Assembly: GCF_003634455.1 (NCBI RefSeq)
Contig: NZ_RBLC01000001.1
Coordinates: 930,001-994,000, forward strand
Direction: 5' to 3'
Origin: Flavobacterium endophyticum
Lineage (GTDB): Bacteria > Bacteroidota > Bacteroidia > Flavobacteriales > Flavobacteriaceae
DNA length: 64,000 bases
Under the pieces are notes generated by a model. That model ran no database searches. It was not told where the DNA came from and saw only the letters and a list, made by a program, of their open reading frames with translations. This document shows, piece by piece, positions 26,061-34,434 of the stretch. The translations under genes and the position numbers were made by a program. Positions within the stretch are counted from its first letter, which is position 1; every line of letters starts with the position of its first letter.

Positions 26061-28199
26061 ATGAAATTTTTAAGACTTCTTGTCCTTTTACTGGTTCTTC
26101 CTGCCTATTCACAGCAAGGCGGAATGTGGATTCCATCGCTTTTGAAAGGGATGAATGAAACAGAAATGAAAAATCTGGGAATGAAAATGTCGGCCTCCGA
26201 TATTTATGATGTAAACAAATCAAGCCTCAAGGATGCAGTACCGCAATTTAACGGCGGCTGTACTTCGGAAGTTATCTCTTCTAAAGGGCTTCTTTTGACA
26301 AATCACCATTGCGGTTTCGGAGAAATCCAAGCTCATTCTACCGTAGAACACGATTATCTGACCGATGGTTTTTGGGCGATGAGCTTAGAAGAAGAACTGC
26401 CAAATCCTGATTTAGAAGTAACTTTTATCGTAAAAATTGAAGACGTAACTTCTCAAATCTTAAATGGTGTTTCTGACATTTCTTCAGAAGCAGAAAAGCA
26501 GAAAAAAGTCCAAGAAAACATTGCATCGCTGACAAAATCGTCTCCAAAAGAAGCATGGCAGGAAAATAGGATTCGTACCTTTTATGAAGGAAACCAATAT
26601 ATTTTATTTGTTGTAGAAAGTTATAAAGATGTACGTTTGGTAGGCGCTCCGCCTTCTTCTATAGGCAAATTCGGTTCCGATACAGACAACTGGGTTTGGC
26701 CAAGACATACAGGCGATTTTTCATTATTCAGAATTTATGCTGATAAAAACAACCGACCTGCTGCTTACTCAAAAGATAACGTTCCTTATACGCCGAAACA
26801 CTTTTTGCCTGTTTCTATAAAAGGCGTGGAAGAAGATGATTTCACATTAGTATTCGGCTACCCTGGAAGAACTACAGAATACCTTCCGTCTGTTGCGGTT
26901 GAGCAAATCGTGAACAATTTGAATCCAGCGAAGATTGAAATCCGCGACAAAGCCCTAAAAGTGGCCGACGGATTCATGAGAAAAGACAAAGCTATCAAGA
27001 TTCAATATGCTTCAAAATATGCAAGTATTGCCAATTATTGGAAAAAATGGATCGGCGAGACTCAAGGCTTGAAAAAATCAAATGCTATTGAGATCAAGAA
27101 AAAATTTGAAAAAGAGTTCTTGGAAAAAGTAAACAAAGCGGGAAAACAAGCGGAATACGGCAACTTGTTTGCTGACTTCGAAAAAAACTATGCCGAGATC
27201 GCTCCTTATGCCTTAAGCAGGGATTATTTTACAGAAGTTGTATTGCGAAATACGGAATTGCTAACAATCGGCTACCGACTTTATCAATTAGAGCAGGTTT
27301 ACAATTCGAGAGGAGAGCAATCGTTTAAAGATCGAAAAGAAGCGACTATCAAGGCTCTAGAAGAAACTTATAAAGATTTTAATGCTACTGTAGACGAAAA
27401 AGTCTTTGAGCAATTGATCGAATTGTATGCGACCAAAGCGCCTAAGCAATTTTTGCCAGCTACCTTGAAAAATGCAGATTACAAAAAATTGACCGATAGA
27501 GTTTACGATTCAAAACTCACAAGCTACAAAGGACTAAAAGAATTACTTTCTGGCGATGCAAAAGCTGTTATGGCAAAAATCAACGCGGATAAAGGCTACC
27601 AGTTCGTAAAATCATTGGCTGACACCTATCTTAAAGAAGTAAGTCCGAAATACGATGAAATCAACCTAAAGATTGCGGCATTGCAACGCACTTACATGAA
27701 AGGTATTTTAGAATTGAGTCCGAAAGAGGCTAGAATTTTCCCAGATGCCAACAGTACGCTGCGTGTTACTTACGGAAAAGTAAAAGGCTATTCGCCAAGC
27801 GATGCAGTGACTTATAGCCATACGACTTATTTAGACGGTGTGATGGAAAAATACATTCCTGGCGATTATGAATTTGATGTTCCAGCCAAGCTGATTGACT
27901 TGTACAACAAAAAAGATTACGGCCAGTACGGCAAAAAAGGAAAAATGCCAGTCTGTTTTATTGGGACCAATCACACGACAGGAGGAAATTCAGGTAGTCC
28001 TGCGATAGATGCAAAAGGAAATCTGATAGGACTCAACTTTGACCGCGTTTGGGAAGGAACAATGAGCGATATTTATTATGATCCTGCCATCTGCAGAAAT
28101 ATAATGGTCGACATGAGATATGTTCTTTTTATTATTGACAAATATGCTGGAGCGAAACACCTGATCAACGAGATGAAAATCGTTGGAGGAAAGAAATAA
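26061..28199 (+). CDS. S46 family dipeptidyl-peptidase, DPP11-like (Asp/Glu-specific)
   Basis: Releases dipeptides from the N-terminus of oligopeptides in the periplasm. The 712-residue protein has a signal peptide (about 1-17), catalytic His in TNHHCGFG (H82/H83), Asp in DTDNWVWPRHTGD, and Ser S644 in GGNSGSP. Arg662 in NFDRVWEG lies 18 residues after the catalytic serine, the position of Arg673 of Porphyromonas gingivalis DPP11, which selects acidic residues at P1; DPP7 has Gly there. The specificity is therefore predicted as Asp/Glu. The gene is monocistronic. Confidence 0.92.
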   Translation: MKFLRLLVLLLVLPAYSQQGGMWIPSLLKGMNETEMKNLGMKMSASDIYDVNKSSLKDAVPQFNGGCTSEVISSKGLLLTNHHCGFGEIQAHSTVEHDYLTDGFWAMSLEEELPNPDLEVTFIVKIEDVTSQILNGVSDISSEAEKQKKVQENIASLTKSSPKEAWQENRIRTFYEGNQYILFVVESYKDVRLVGAPPSSIGKFGSDTDNWVWPRHTGDFSLFRIYADKNNRPAAYSKDNVPYTPKHFLPVSIKGVEEDDFTLVFGYPGRTTEYLPSVAVEQIVNNLNPAKIEIRDKALKVADGFMRKDKAIKIQYASKYASIANYWKKWIGETQGLKKSNAIEIKKKFEKEFLEKVNKAGKQAEYGNLFADFEKNYAEIAPYALSRDYFTEVVLRNTELLTIGYRLYQLEQVYNSRGEQSFKDRKEATIKALEETYKDFNATVDEKVFEQLIELYATKAPKQFLPATLKNADYKKLTDRVYDSKLTSYKGLKELLSGDAKAVMAKINADKGYQFVKSLADTYLKEVSPKYDEINLKIAALQRTYMKGILELSPKEARIFPDANSTLRVTYGKVKGYSPSDAVTYSHTTYLDGVMEKYIPGDYEFDVPAKLIDLYNKKDYGQYGKKGKMPVCFIGTNHTTGGNSGSPAIDAKGNLIGLNFDRVWEGTMSDIYYDPAICRNIMVDMRYVLFIIDKYAGAKHLINEMKIVGGKK

Positions 28200-28210
28200 T
28201 TCACAGTTTT

Positions 28211-28270
28211 TCGCCATAAAATTTAAGAATTACCGAAAATAGAGCTCTTAAATTTCAGAATTTGGCGAAT
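28211..28270. repeat. 60-nt bipartite inverted repeat after the S46 peptidase gene
   Basis: An outer stem TTCGCCA (28211-28217) / TGGCGAA (28264-28270) and an inner perfect 10-bp stem AAATTTAAGA (28220-28229) / TCTTAAATTT (28247-28256) would fold into one hairpin with an asymmetric internal loop. There is no T-run, so this is not a standard terminator. It begins 11 bases after the stop codon. Confidence 0.5.
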
Positions 28271-28408
28271 TATTGTAGTCGTTGTCATTTTTAACAAGTT
28301 TTAAATCACAAAGACATCACTTAAACCCTTGTAATTCAAGGAATTTATTTTTAAAAAAAATCTTTTAAAAAAAATTACAATAAATATTTTAAGATATTAA
28401 AAAATTTA

Positions 28409-28416
28409 TATCTTTG
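28409..28416 (+). promoter_or_regulatory. -7 box TATCTTTG before the small lipoprotein gene
   Basis: A perfect match to TAnnTTTG in a very AT-rich stretch, 36 bases before the ATG at 28453. Confidence 0.6.
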
Positions 28417-28452
28417 CTCCGAATTAATAATTAACCTTTATAATTTAGTAAG

Positions 28453-28686
28453 ATGAAAAAAGTTGTATTAAGCTTAGCATTAGTTGCTACTATGGCATTT
28501 GTTTCTTGTAAAGAAACTGAAAAACCAGCTGAAGAGGCTGCTGTTGAAGCTACAGAAGTTGAAGCTACTCAAGCTGTTGAAGCTGCTGAAGTAAACGCTG
28601 AAGCTACTGTTGATAGCACTAAAGTTGCTGAAGAAGCTAAAGTTGAAGCTGCTAAAGCTGAAACTGCTGCTCCTGCTAAACAATAA
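28453..28686 (+). CDS. Small Ala/Glu/Val-rich lipoprotein
   Basis: A 77-residue protein with a signal peptide and lipobox FVSC (lipid-modified C19). The mature part of 58 residues is almost entirely Ala, Glu, Val, Lys and Thr in repeats of the type VEATEVEA, EAAEV and KVEAAKAE, with no hydrophobic core; it is probably extended or helical. The function is unknown. It has its own strong-looking promoter and terminator, so it is probably an abundant monocistronic message. It could be an envelope spacer or structural lipoprotein, by analogy only. Confidence 0.75.
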   Translation: MKKVVLSLALVATMAFVSCKETEKPAEEAAVEATEVEATQAVEAAEVNAEATVDSTKVAEEAKVEAAKAETAAPAKQ

Positions 28687-28707
28687 TTAGCAAACAGTAA
28701 AAAAAAT

Positions 28708-28734
28708 AACCCTGCTTTTAGCGGGGTTTTTTTA
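28708..28734 (+). terminator. Terminator after the small lipoprotein gene
   Basis: AACCCTGCT / AGCGGGGTT stem (28708-28716 with 28720-28728) and T-run. Confidence 0.85.
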
Positions 28735-28753
28735 TGCTTATTATTTAGCAACC

Positions 28754-29104
28754 TTAGTCTATATCGGCAAAGATATCGGCTCCCGTAAAATCAAGCGTTT
28801 CTGCTTTTGAAACATAAAGCGCCACTTCTGAAATTCCTTTCGCCAATCGCAGCTCGGTGTTAAACTTCCTACTTATAGCATATATCTTGCTGTTAATGAT
28901 CAGCTTATAAAAATATTTACCGCTTGAAGCCCTGAATTTCAAGCAGAGTGCTGTTTCAGCATTCGCTTTAATGATTTCAATATCGCTTTCGCAATCCATT
29001 TTTAATTCATAAGTCATGCTCGTAAAGACGATTTTTCCTTTTCGAGAAGTATACACAAACTTGTAATGATCTTCGTCTTTCTTGCTAATAACAAATGCGC
29101 CCAT
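28754..29104 (-). CDS. DUF1508 (YegP-like) protein
   Basis: A 116-residue protein with two tandem DUF1508-like units: FVISKKDEDHYKFVYTSRKGKIVFTS opens the first, YFYKLIINSKIYAISR the second, although the second is poorly conserved. DUF1508 proteins are small, beta-rich and of unknown function. Upstream on the same strand a -7 box (29212-29219) is separated from this gene by a complete terminator (29132-29158), so the gene may be under attenuation control. Confidence 0.72.
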   Translation of the reverse strand: MGAFVISKKDEDHYKFVYTSRKGKIVFTSMTYELKMDCESDIEIIKANAETALCLKFRASSGKYFYKLIINSKIYAISRKFNTELRLAKGISEVALYVSKAETLDFTGADIFADID

Positions 29105-29131
29105 AAAATAATTAAATAGAGTGTTTAAGAC

Positions 29132-29158
29132 AAAAAAGCCTCCCGAAAGAGAGGCTTT
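29132..29158 (-). terminator. Minus-strand terminator hairpin upstream of the DUF1508 gene
   Basis: On the minus strand the stem AAAGCCTCTC / GGGAGGCTTT with a TTTC loop is followed by TTTTTT. It lies 27 bases before the DUF1508 start, so it either ends a short RNA or attenuates that gene. Confidence 0.75.
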
Positions 29159-29206
29159 CCCACTAAGTGATTAAAAGTAACTAATTCTTACCCGCTTAAT
29201 GATTGA
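29132..29206 (-). ncRNA. Candidate ~75-nt small RNA or attenuated leader
   Basis: A -7 box TACATTTG at 29212-29219 (minus strand) is followed about 55 bases later by a complete Rho-independent terminator. No ATG occurs between them, so a leader peptide is unlikely. Transcription would give a short RNA, or the 5' leader of the DUF1508 gene with conditional read-through. I saw no clear antiterminator pairing by eye and do not recognise an RNA family. Confidence 0.35.
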
Positions 29207-29211
29207 TGCGC

Positions 29212-29219
29212 CAAATGTA
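29212..29219 (-). promoter_or_regulatory. -7 box TACATTTG (minus strand)
   Basis: CAAATGTA on the plus strand. No clear -33 TTG is visible at the expected distance. Confidence 0.4.
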
Positions 29220-29356
29220 AGAATAAATACTAAATTGTTTCACAGAAATGACCTTCATTTCCAAAGTAAAAATAAATCAATAATAAAAATAAAAAAAAAC
29301 CACAAAGAGGCTATCATTTTTTTCTATTACAAAACTTATTAGCCCGTAATCCATCC

Positions 29357-29566
29357 TCAGATTCCTTGAAAAGCTTTTCCTGCCGAACCTTCCAAGTCAC
29401 CACTCAATGCGCCGCCATATGCTCCAGCTACAACCCCATGAATACCGCCAAATAAGCCCTCTCCAGAATCCATCCCTCTTGACTGCAACATGGATTCATC
29501 AAAGTCAGTATTAAGCTTTAGCCAATCAAACCTCTTCCAACAAGGCTCGGCATTTTTTTTAAAAAT
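29357..29566 (-). pseudogene. Coding remnant with a glycine-rich C-terminus, or a small peptide gene
   Basis: On the minus strand a frame of 69 codons is open between two stops (TGA at 29567-29569 and TGA at 29357-29359). It reads ...NAEPCWKRFDWLKLNTDFDES, then MLQSRGMDSGEGLFGG and a GxxxG-rich tail IHGVVAGAYGGALSGD ending GKAFQGI. No start codon opens the frame; the first ATG (29491) would give 44 residues. The amino-acid pattern looks protein-coding rather than random. It is most simply the 3' end of a larger decayed gene next to tRNAs. The GLFGG site followed by a Gly/Ala tail also loosely resembles a double-glycine peptide, which I cannot confirm. Confidence 0.45.
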
Positions 29567-29613
29567 TCAAGATTTAAATTCCTAGAAGCAAGGAATATTT
29601 AATTTGTAAAAAT

Positions 29614-29641
29614 AAAAAAGCCCCTAAGTTAGGGGCTTTTT
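29614..29641 (-). terminator. Terminator of the tRNA-Gly/tRNA-Leu transcript
   Basis: Stem AAAAAGCCCCT (29615-29625) / AGGGGCTTTTT (29631-29641), starting one base after the tRNA-Leu 3' end; read on the minus strand it ends in a T-run. Confidence 0.85.
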
Positions 29642-29642
29642 G

Positions 29643-29728
29643 TACTCAGAGCGGGACTTGAACCCGCACGAACATTACTGTTCACTGGATTTTAAGTCCA
29701 GCGTGTCTACCAATTTCACCATCCGAGC
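29643..29728 (-). tRNA. tRNA-Leu (anticodon TAA)
   Basis: The minus strand folds as a class II tRNA: acceptor GCTCGGA with TCTGAGT, anticodon loop around CTTAAAA giving TAA, an extended variable arm (GTGAACAGTAATGTTC) and the T-arm GCGGGTTCAAGTCCCGC. CCA is not encoded. It reads UUA codons, which are common in this AT-rich genome. Confidence 0.95.
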
Positions 29729-29743
29729 ATGGACTTTAATTTG

Positions 29744-29816
29744 AGCGAAAAACGGGGCTCGAACCCGCGACCTCGACCTTGGCAAGGTCGCGCTCTACCA
29801 ACTGAGCTATTTTCGC
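29744..29816 (-). tRNA. tRNA-Gly (anticodon GCC)
   Basis: 73 nt on the minus strand: acceptor GCGAAAA / TTTTCGC, D-arm AGCTCAGTTGGTAGAGC, anticodon stem-loop GACCTTGCCAAGGTC with GCC, and T-arm CGGGTTCGAGCCCCG. It precedes tRNA-Leu by 15 bases, and the two are presumably one transcript. Confidence 0.95.
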
Positions 29817-29862
29817 ATTTCTGATTTGTAAGAACAGCAACACTTGAACCGTATTGCGGATG

Positions 29863-29892
29863 CAAATTTAATACATTAATTCAATTATACAA
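29863..29892 (-). promoter_or_regulatory. Promoter of the tRNA pair
   Basis: Minus strand TTG (29890-29892) and TAAATTTG (29863-29870) with a 19-base spacer, 47 bases upstream of tRNA-Gly. Confidence 0.55.
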
Positions 29893-29957
29893 GAACTTTT
29901 TTCAAAAAAAGAAGATAAAAAATATAACTTTCTGATAACGTATTCTTTAAATCCAAA

Positions 29958-32564
29958 TCATTTTTTTACTAGCATCCTCTTGATTTCATTCAGCTTCATC
30001 AAAGCTTCCACTGGCGTAAGGGTATTGATGTCTAAATTCAATATTTCTTCTTTTATTTCTTCCAAAAGCGGGTCGTCTAAATTGAAAATACTCAGTTGCA
30101 TTTCGTCCTTAGACGGCTTTATACCGTTCAAGGCTTCTCCCGAATGGTCTTTTTCAAGTTTTTTCAGCAGTTTCTGTGCTTTTTGGATTACCGTTTGAGG
30201 CATTCCGGCCATCTTAGCCACATGAATACCAAAACTATGGGCACTCCCTCCTTTTACTAATTTACGGATAAAAAGCACATTATCTTTTAATTCTTTTACC
30301 GAAACATTATAATTCTGGATTCTTTCCAAAATTTCGGTCATTTCGTTGAGCTCGTGATAATGCGTCGCAAATAATGTTTTCGGCCTTCCAGGATGCTCGT
30401 GCAGGTATTCGGCAATTGCCCAAGCGATAGAAATTCCGTCATAGGTGCTCGTTCCTCTTCCAATCTCATCCAAAAGCACCAGGCTTCTGTCGGAAAGGTT
30501 GTTCAAGATTGAAGCTGTCTCGTTCATCTCGACCATAAAAGTAGATTCTCCCATCGAAATGTTGTCCGATGCACCTACCCTTGTAAAAATCTTGTCTATG
30601 ACACCCATCCTTACGCTTTCGGCCGGGACAAAACTTCCCATCTGTGCCAACAATACAATCAATGCTGTTTGACGCAGGATAGCCGATTTACCCGACATAT
30701 TAGGCCCTGTAATCATAATGATTTGCTGGGTATCTCTGTCTAAATAGACATCATTAGCAATATAAGGAACTCCAACAGGAAGCTGTTTTTCGATTACCGG
30801 ATGACGTCCATTTTTTATTTCCAATTCAAAAGTATCATCTAGAACAGGACATACATAATTATTTTCGATGGCCAATTGCGTAAAAGACGTAAGGCAGTCT
30901 AACTGGGCAATTAAGTTAGCATTGAGCTGTACAGGCTTTATATACGTCGAAATCCAATTGACCAATTGTTCAAAAAGCTGGCTTTCCAATTGGTGGATTT
31001 TCTCTTCGGCTCCAAGAATTTTGGTTTCATATTCTTTTAGTTCTTCCGTAATATAACGCTCTGCATTTACCAAGGTCTGCTTACGGATCCATTCGGCCGG
31101 CACTTTATCTTTGTGTGTATTTCTGACTTCGATATAATATCCGAAAACATTATTGAAAGAAATTTTAAGAGAAGAAATGCCTGTTCTTTCTGATTCTCTT
31201 GTCTCGATTCCTTCTAGATATTCTTTTCCAGAAGTCGAAATGCTTCTCAATTCGTCTAATTCAGCATGAATGCCTTTAGCAATTGCATTTCCTTTATTGA
31301 TGGAAACCGGAGCCTCTGGATTCAGTGTCGTCTTGATTTTTTCTCGCAACAAGTCGCAACTGTGCAAGCTGTCTCCTATCGTCTTGACCGCAACATTTTG
31401 GCTTTCGAGAGCCAATGCTTTTATCGGAATGATAGCATCTAACGAATCTTTTAGATACACAACTTCTCTAGGCGACACTTTTCCTGTGGCAATTTTTGAA
31501 ATCAGACGTTCCAAATCGGAAATCTGTTTTATTTGATATTGGATGCTTTTCAGCACCTCATTATTTTCTTTTAAATAAGAAACTACCTCATGGCGCCCTT
31601 TTATTTTATCCGCATCTTTTAGCGGCAGCGCCAGCCAACGCTTCAAAAGACGGCCTCCCATTGGCGAAAGCGTCCTGTCGATAACATCTAACAATGTTAC
31701 TGCGTTTGGATTATAGCTGTGATACAATTCTAAATTTCGGATCGTAAATCGGTCCATCCAAACATAAGCGTCTTCTGCAATTCGTTGAATTGACGTAATG
31801 TGCTGGACTTTGTTATGTTGTGTTTCTGACAAATAATATAAAATCGCTCCCGAAGCAATAATTCCTTCCGGCAATTCTTCAATTCCAAATCCTTTTAAAG
31901 AATTTGTCTGAAAATGACCTGTCAGCGTCTCGAAGGCATAATCTTCTTTATACACCCAGTCTTCAAGATAAAAGTTATGATAGTCTTCGCCGAACAATTC
32001 TTTGAAATCGTTCTTATTCTGTTTTGGAATAAGTACTTCACTCGGATTAAAATTCTGCAACAGCTTGTCAATATATTCTTCGTTGCCTTGTGCAGCTAAA
32101 AATTCACCCGTAGAAACATCTAAGAAAGAAACTCCTATAATTCTCTTTCCGAAATAAATTGAAGCCAAAAAGTTGTTTGATTTTGACTGAAGCACCTCAT
32201 CGTTCATAGAAACGCCAGGAGTCACCAATTCGGTAACACCCCGCTTTACGATAGTCTTTGTCATTTTTGGATCTTCGAGCTGGTCGCAAATCGCAACTCG
32301 CAGCCCGGCTTTTACTAATTTAGGCAGGTAAGTATTCAAGGAATGATGCGGAAATCCTGCCAGAGCCGTTTCGGTTTCGGAACCAGCGCCTCTTTTTGTG
32401 AGCACGATTCCTAAAATTTTCGAAGCACGGATCGCATCTTCTCCAAAAGTTTCATAAAAATCTCCCACTCTAAACAACAAGCAAGCATCAGGATATTTCC
32501 TTTTGATCTCGTTGTATTGCTTCATTAATGGAGTTTCTTTCGGAGTTTTATCTTTCGTGGCCAA
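29958..32564 (-). CDS. mutS: DNA mismatch repair protein MutS
   Basis: Recognises base mismatches and short loops and recruits MutL. The 868-residue protein has the N-terminal mismatch-binding Phe-X-Glu in GDFYETFG, connector, lever and clamp domains, and the C-terminal ABC ATPase with Walker [10 protein letters not shown], the signature STFMVEMNE and Walker [17 protein letters not shown], then the FATHYHEL motif. The length is typical of full MutS1. It is separated from the tRNAs by about 140 bases and divergent from the TrmH-type gene. Confidence 0.97.
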   Translation of the reverse strand: MATKDKTPKETPLMKQYNEIKRKYPDACLLFRVGDFYETFGEDAIRASKILGIVLTKRGAGSETETALAGFPHHSLNTYLPKLVKAGLRVAICDQLEDPKMTKTIVKRGVTELVTPGVSMNDEVLQSKSNNFLASIYFGKRIIGVSFLDVSTGEFLAAQGNEEYIDKLLQNFNPSEVLIPKQNKNDFKELFGEDYHNFYLEDWVYKEDYAFETLTGHFQTNSLKGFGIEELPEGIIASGAILYYLSETQHNKVQHITSIQRIAEDAYVWMDRFTIRNLELYHSYNPNAVTLLDVIDRTLSPMGGRLLKRWLALPLKDADKIKGRHEVVSYLKENNEVLKSIQYQIKQISDLERLISKIATGKVSPREVVYLKDSLDAIIPIKALALESQNVAVKTIGDSLHSCDLLREKIKTTLNPEAPVSINKGNAIAKGIHAELDELRSISTSGKEYLEGIETRESERTGISSLKISFNNVFGYYIEVRNTHKDKVPAEWIRKQTLVNAERYITEELKEYETKILGAEEKIHQLESQLFEQLVNWISTYIKPVQLNANLIAQLDCLTSFTQLAIENNYVCPVLDDTFELEIKNGRHPVIEKQLPVGVPYIANDVYLDRDTQQIIMITGPNMSGKSAILRQTALIVLLAQMGSFVPAESVRMGVIDKIFTRVGASDNISMGESTFMVEMNETASILNNLSDRSLVLLDEIGRGTSTYDGISIAWAIAEYLHEHPGRPKTLFATHYHELNEMTEILERIQNYNVSVKELKDNVLFIRKLVKGGSAHSFGIHVAKMAGMPQTVIQKAQKLLKKLEKDHSGEALNGIKPSKDEMQLSIFNLDDPLLEEIKEEILNLDINTLTPVEALMKLNEIKRMLVKK

Positions 32565-32588
32565 GAGTATTCGGATTTTTAAATTATT

Positions 32589-32618
32589 TTTGCTAAAATA
32601 GAAAAACTAATAGTATTG
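32589..32618 (+). promoter_or_regulatory. Promoter of the TrmH-type gene
   Basis: TTTG (32589-32592) and TAGTATTG (32611-32618, one mismatch to TAnnTTTG) with an 18-base spacer, 12 bases before the ATG. Confidence 0.4.
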
Positions 32619-32629
32619 CATCTGCATTT

Positions 32630-33160
32630 ATGAGAAAACTTGCCAACAGCGAATTAGAAAGAAAAAGTATCGAAGATTTCAAGCAGGCCGAAAAAACACC
32701 GCTAATTATCGTATTAGACGATATTCGAAGCCTGCATAATATCGGCTCTGTTTTCAGGACGGCCGATGCTTTTTTAATTGAAAAAATTTATCTCTGCGGC
32801 ATTACGGCTACGCCTCCAAACAAAGAAATTCACAAAACGGCTCTTGGCGCAACGGAAACTGTTTCTTGGGAATATGCCAAAGATGTTTTGGAAGTCATTG
32901 ACAGCCTCCAAAAAGAAAATATTACTGTAATGGCAATCGAACAAGTAGAAAATTCCATTTCTCTGCAAGAATTTATTCCGGAAAATGATCAAAAATATGC
33001 TTTGGTTTTTGGAAACGAAGTAAAAGGCGTTTCTCAAGAAGCGATTAAAAAATGCCAAGGCACTATAGAAATTCCGCAATTAGGCACAAAACATTCATTA
33101 AATATTTCGGTAAGTGCCGGAATTGTGGTTTGGGATTTGTTTCAAAAATTGAATTTTTAA
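32630..33160 (+). CDS. TrmH/SpoU-family RNA 2'-O-methyltransferase
   Basis: A 176-residue SPOUT methyltransferase with a trefoil knot. Motif 1 is LDDIRSLHNIGSVFRTADA, motif 2 FGNEVKGVS and motif 3 SLNISVSAGIVVW. It lacks the N-terminal substrate-binding domain of RlmB, so it is closer to small TrmH or TrmL-like enzymes acting on tRNA. The exact target nucleotide is unknown. It converges on the folK-kinase gene with only four bases between stops and no visible terminator. Confidence 0.9.
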   Translation: MRKLANSELERKSIEDFKQAEKTPLIIVLDDIRSLHNIGSVFRTADAFLIEKIYLCGITATPPNKEIHKTALGATETVSWEYAKDVLEVIDSLQKENITVMAIEQVENSISLQEFIPENDQKYALVFGNEVKGVSQEAIKKCQGTIEIPQLGTKHSLNISVSAGIVVWDLFQKLNF

Positions 33161-33164
33161 AACC

Positions 33165-34310
33165 TTATCGTTTTCCCGAAAAAGCTTTGCTTTCGATTTC
33201 ATCTAAAATGTGAAGATAATCATCTTGGTTCTTCACAAAATCTTTATCGGAAACATCAATAACCAAGACATTCAGGTCGGTTTGAGATTTTATATAATCA
33301 AGATAGCCTCTATTGATCTTGTCCAGATATTCTGCCGGAATTTCTTGTTCATAAGAACGGCCTCTCAGCCTTATATTCTCTAGCAGACGTTCTGTATTTT
33401 GATACAAGTAGACATACAAATCCGGCTTTTTCATTTCTTTATAAATTATATCAAAAAGCGTCTTGTACAATCGGTATTCGTCTTCACCTAAAGTGACTTT
33501 CGCAAAAATCAAGGATTTAAAGATATGGTAATCGGCAACGATAAAATCCTTAAACAAATCAAACTGCGCCAAATCATGCGACAGTTGCTGGTATCTATCA
33601 GCCAAAAAAGACATTTCTAACGGAAAAGCGTATCGGGCTTGGTCTTTATAAAATTTTGGAAGGAAAGGATTGTCCGCAAAACCTTCCAAGACAATCTTAG
33701 CATTAAAATCCTCTGCAATTTTGTGGGCAAGCGTTGTTTTTCCAGCACCAATATTTCCTTCGATAGCAATATAATTAAAATGGTCGAAATGATATTTTGC
33801 TACGGGAGATTCTAAATCGGAAACAATCTTGTAAACTGATTCGTCTTTACAATCTCTCAACAGCTCGACGGTATTTTTATTAAATTTAGGATGGACAAAA
33901 TCAGATTTCAAATCGTTCATCGGCAGCAAGACAAATTTTCGGTCTTGCATATGCGGATGCGGTACTTTTAAATTTTCAGTATCAATAATTTCTTCGTCAA
34001 AGCTTATAATATCAATATCGATTGTCCTAGATTGATACCGTGCCCCTGCCTTCCTGATTCTCCCTAAATCCAATTCGGCCTCAAGAACTTCTTCCAAAAT
34101 TGAAGAAGCCGTCTTGCAAGTGTGCACCAATATAGCACAGTTGAAAAAGGCGTCGCCCTCAAAACCCCAAGAAGGCGTTTCGTAAAGCTTTGAAACCTTA
34201 ACAACGGTAGCAATCTCTTTGTGAATCAAATCAATAGCTTGCTGAATTATTTGAAGCCTGTCGCCTTCGTTGCTTCCGATAGATAGTATAACTTGGTGCT
34301 GCATTTTCAT
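33165..34310 (-). CDS. folK: Fusion of HPPK (FolK) and deoxynucleoside kinase
   Basis: A 381-residue two-domain protein. Residues ~5-160 are 6-hydroxymethyl-7,8-dihydropterin pyrophosphokinase (ILSIGSNEGDR, YETPSWGF, RTIDIDII, PHPHMQDRKFVLLPM), a folate synthesis enzyme. Residues ~178-375 are a deoxynucleoside kinase with P-loop EGNIGAGKT (184-192), LERNI-type region (TERLLENIRLRGRSYEQ) and the DRY/Q motif LADRYQQLSHDL. The fusion links folate and deoxynucleotide supply; it is known in Bacteroidota. A second ATG (34304) is an alternative start. The kinase substrate (dA, dG or other) cannot be told. Confidence 0.93.
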   Translation of the reverse strand: MKMQHQVILSIGSNEGDRLQIIQQAIDLIHKEIATVVKVSKLYETPSWGFEGDAFFNCAILVHTCKTASSILEEVLEAELDLGRIRKAGARYQSRTIDIDIISFDEEIIDTENLKVPHPHMQDRKFVLLPMNDLKSDFVHPKFNKNTVELLRDCKDESVYKIVSDLESPVAKYHFDHFNYIAIEGNIGAGKTTLAHKIAEDFNAKIVLEGFADNPFLPKFYKDQARYAFPLEMSFLADRYQQLSHDLAQFDLFKDFIVADYHIFKSLIFAKVTLGEDEYRLYKTLFDIIYKEMKKPDLYVYLYQNTERLLENIRLRGRSYEQEIPAEYLDKINRGYLDYIKSQTDLNVLVIDVSDKDFVKNQDDYLHILDEIESKAFSGKR

Positions 34311-34434
34311 AGACTACAAATTAAGGAAAAGTATTTCAGACAAAAGCACATTTTTAAGTTGCAATCCGAAATTATTAGGCCGAAATTTGTAACTTTTTCG
34401 ATATTTATGTGACCTATAAAGAAATAACAATACT

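Larger units (their letters stand above)
29105..29642. other. 538-base stretch without an intact gene, between DUF1508 and tRNA-Leu
   Basis: It holds, from right to left on the minus strand: the tRNA terminator (29614-29641), a coding remnant (29357-29566), AT-rich filler (29230-29350) with homopolymer A-runs, a -7 box (29212-29219) and a terminator hairpin (29132-29158). I see no plus-strand gene in it. Confidence 0.6.

Noticed and set aside
28480..28751. Two antisense frames across the small Ala/Glu lipoprotein gene
   Set aside because: They are products of the repeated GAAGCT-type codons of the real gene; no promoter or signal supports them.
29643..29816. Integrated element attachment site at the tRNA genes
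   Set aside because: No direct repeat of a tRNA 3' end and no integrase gene is visible in the window; only a decayed coding remnant lies nearby.
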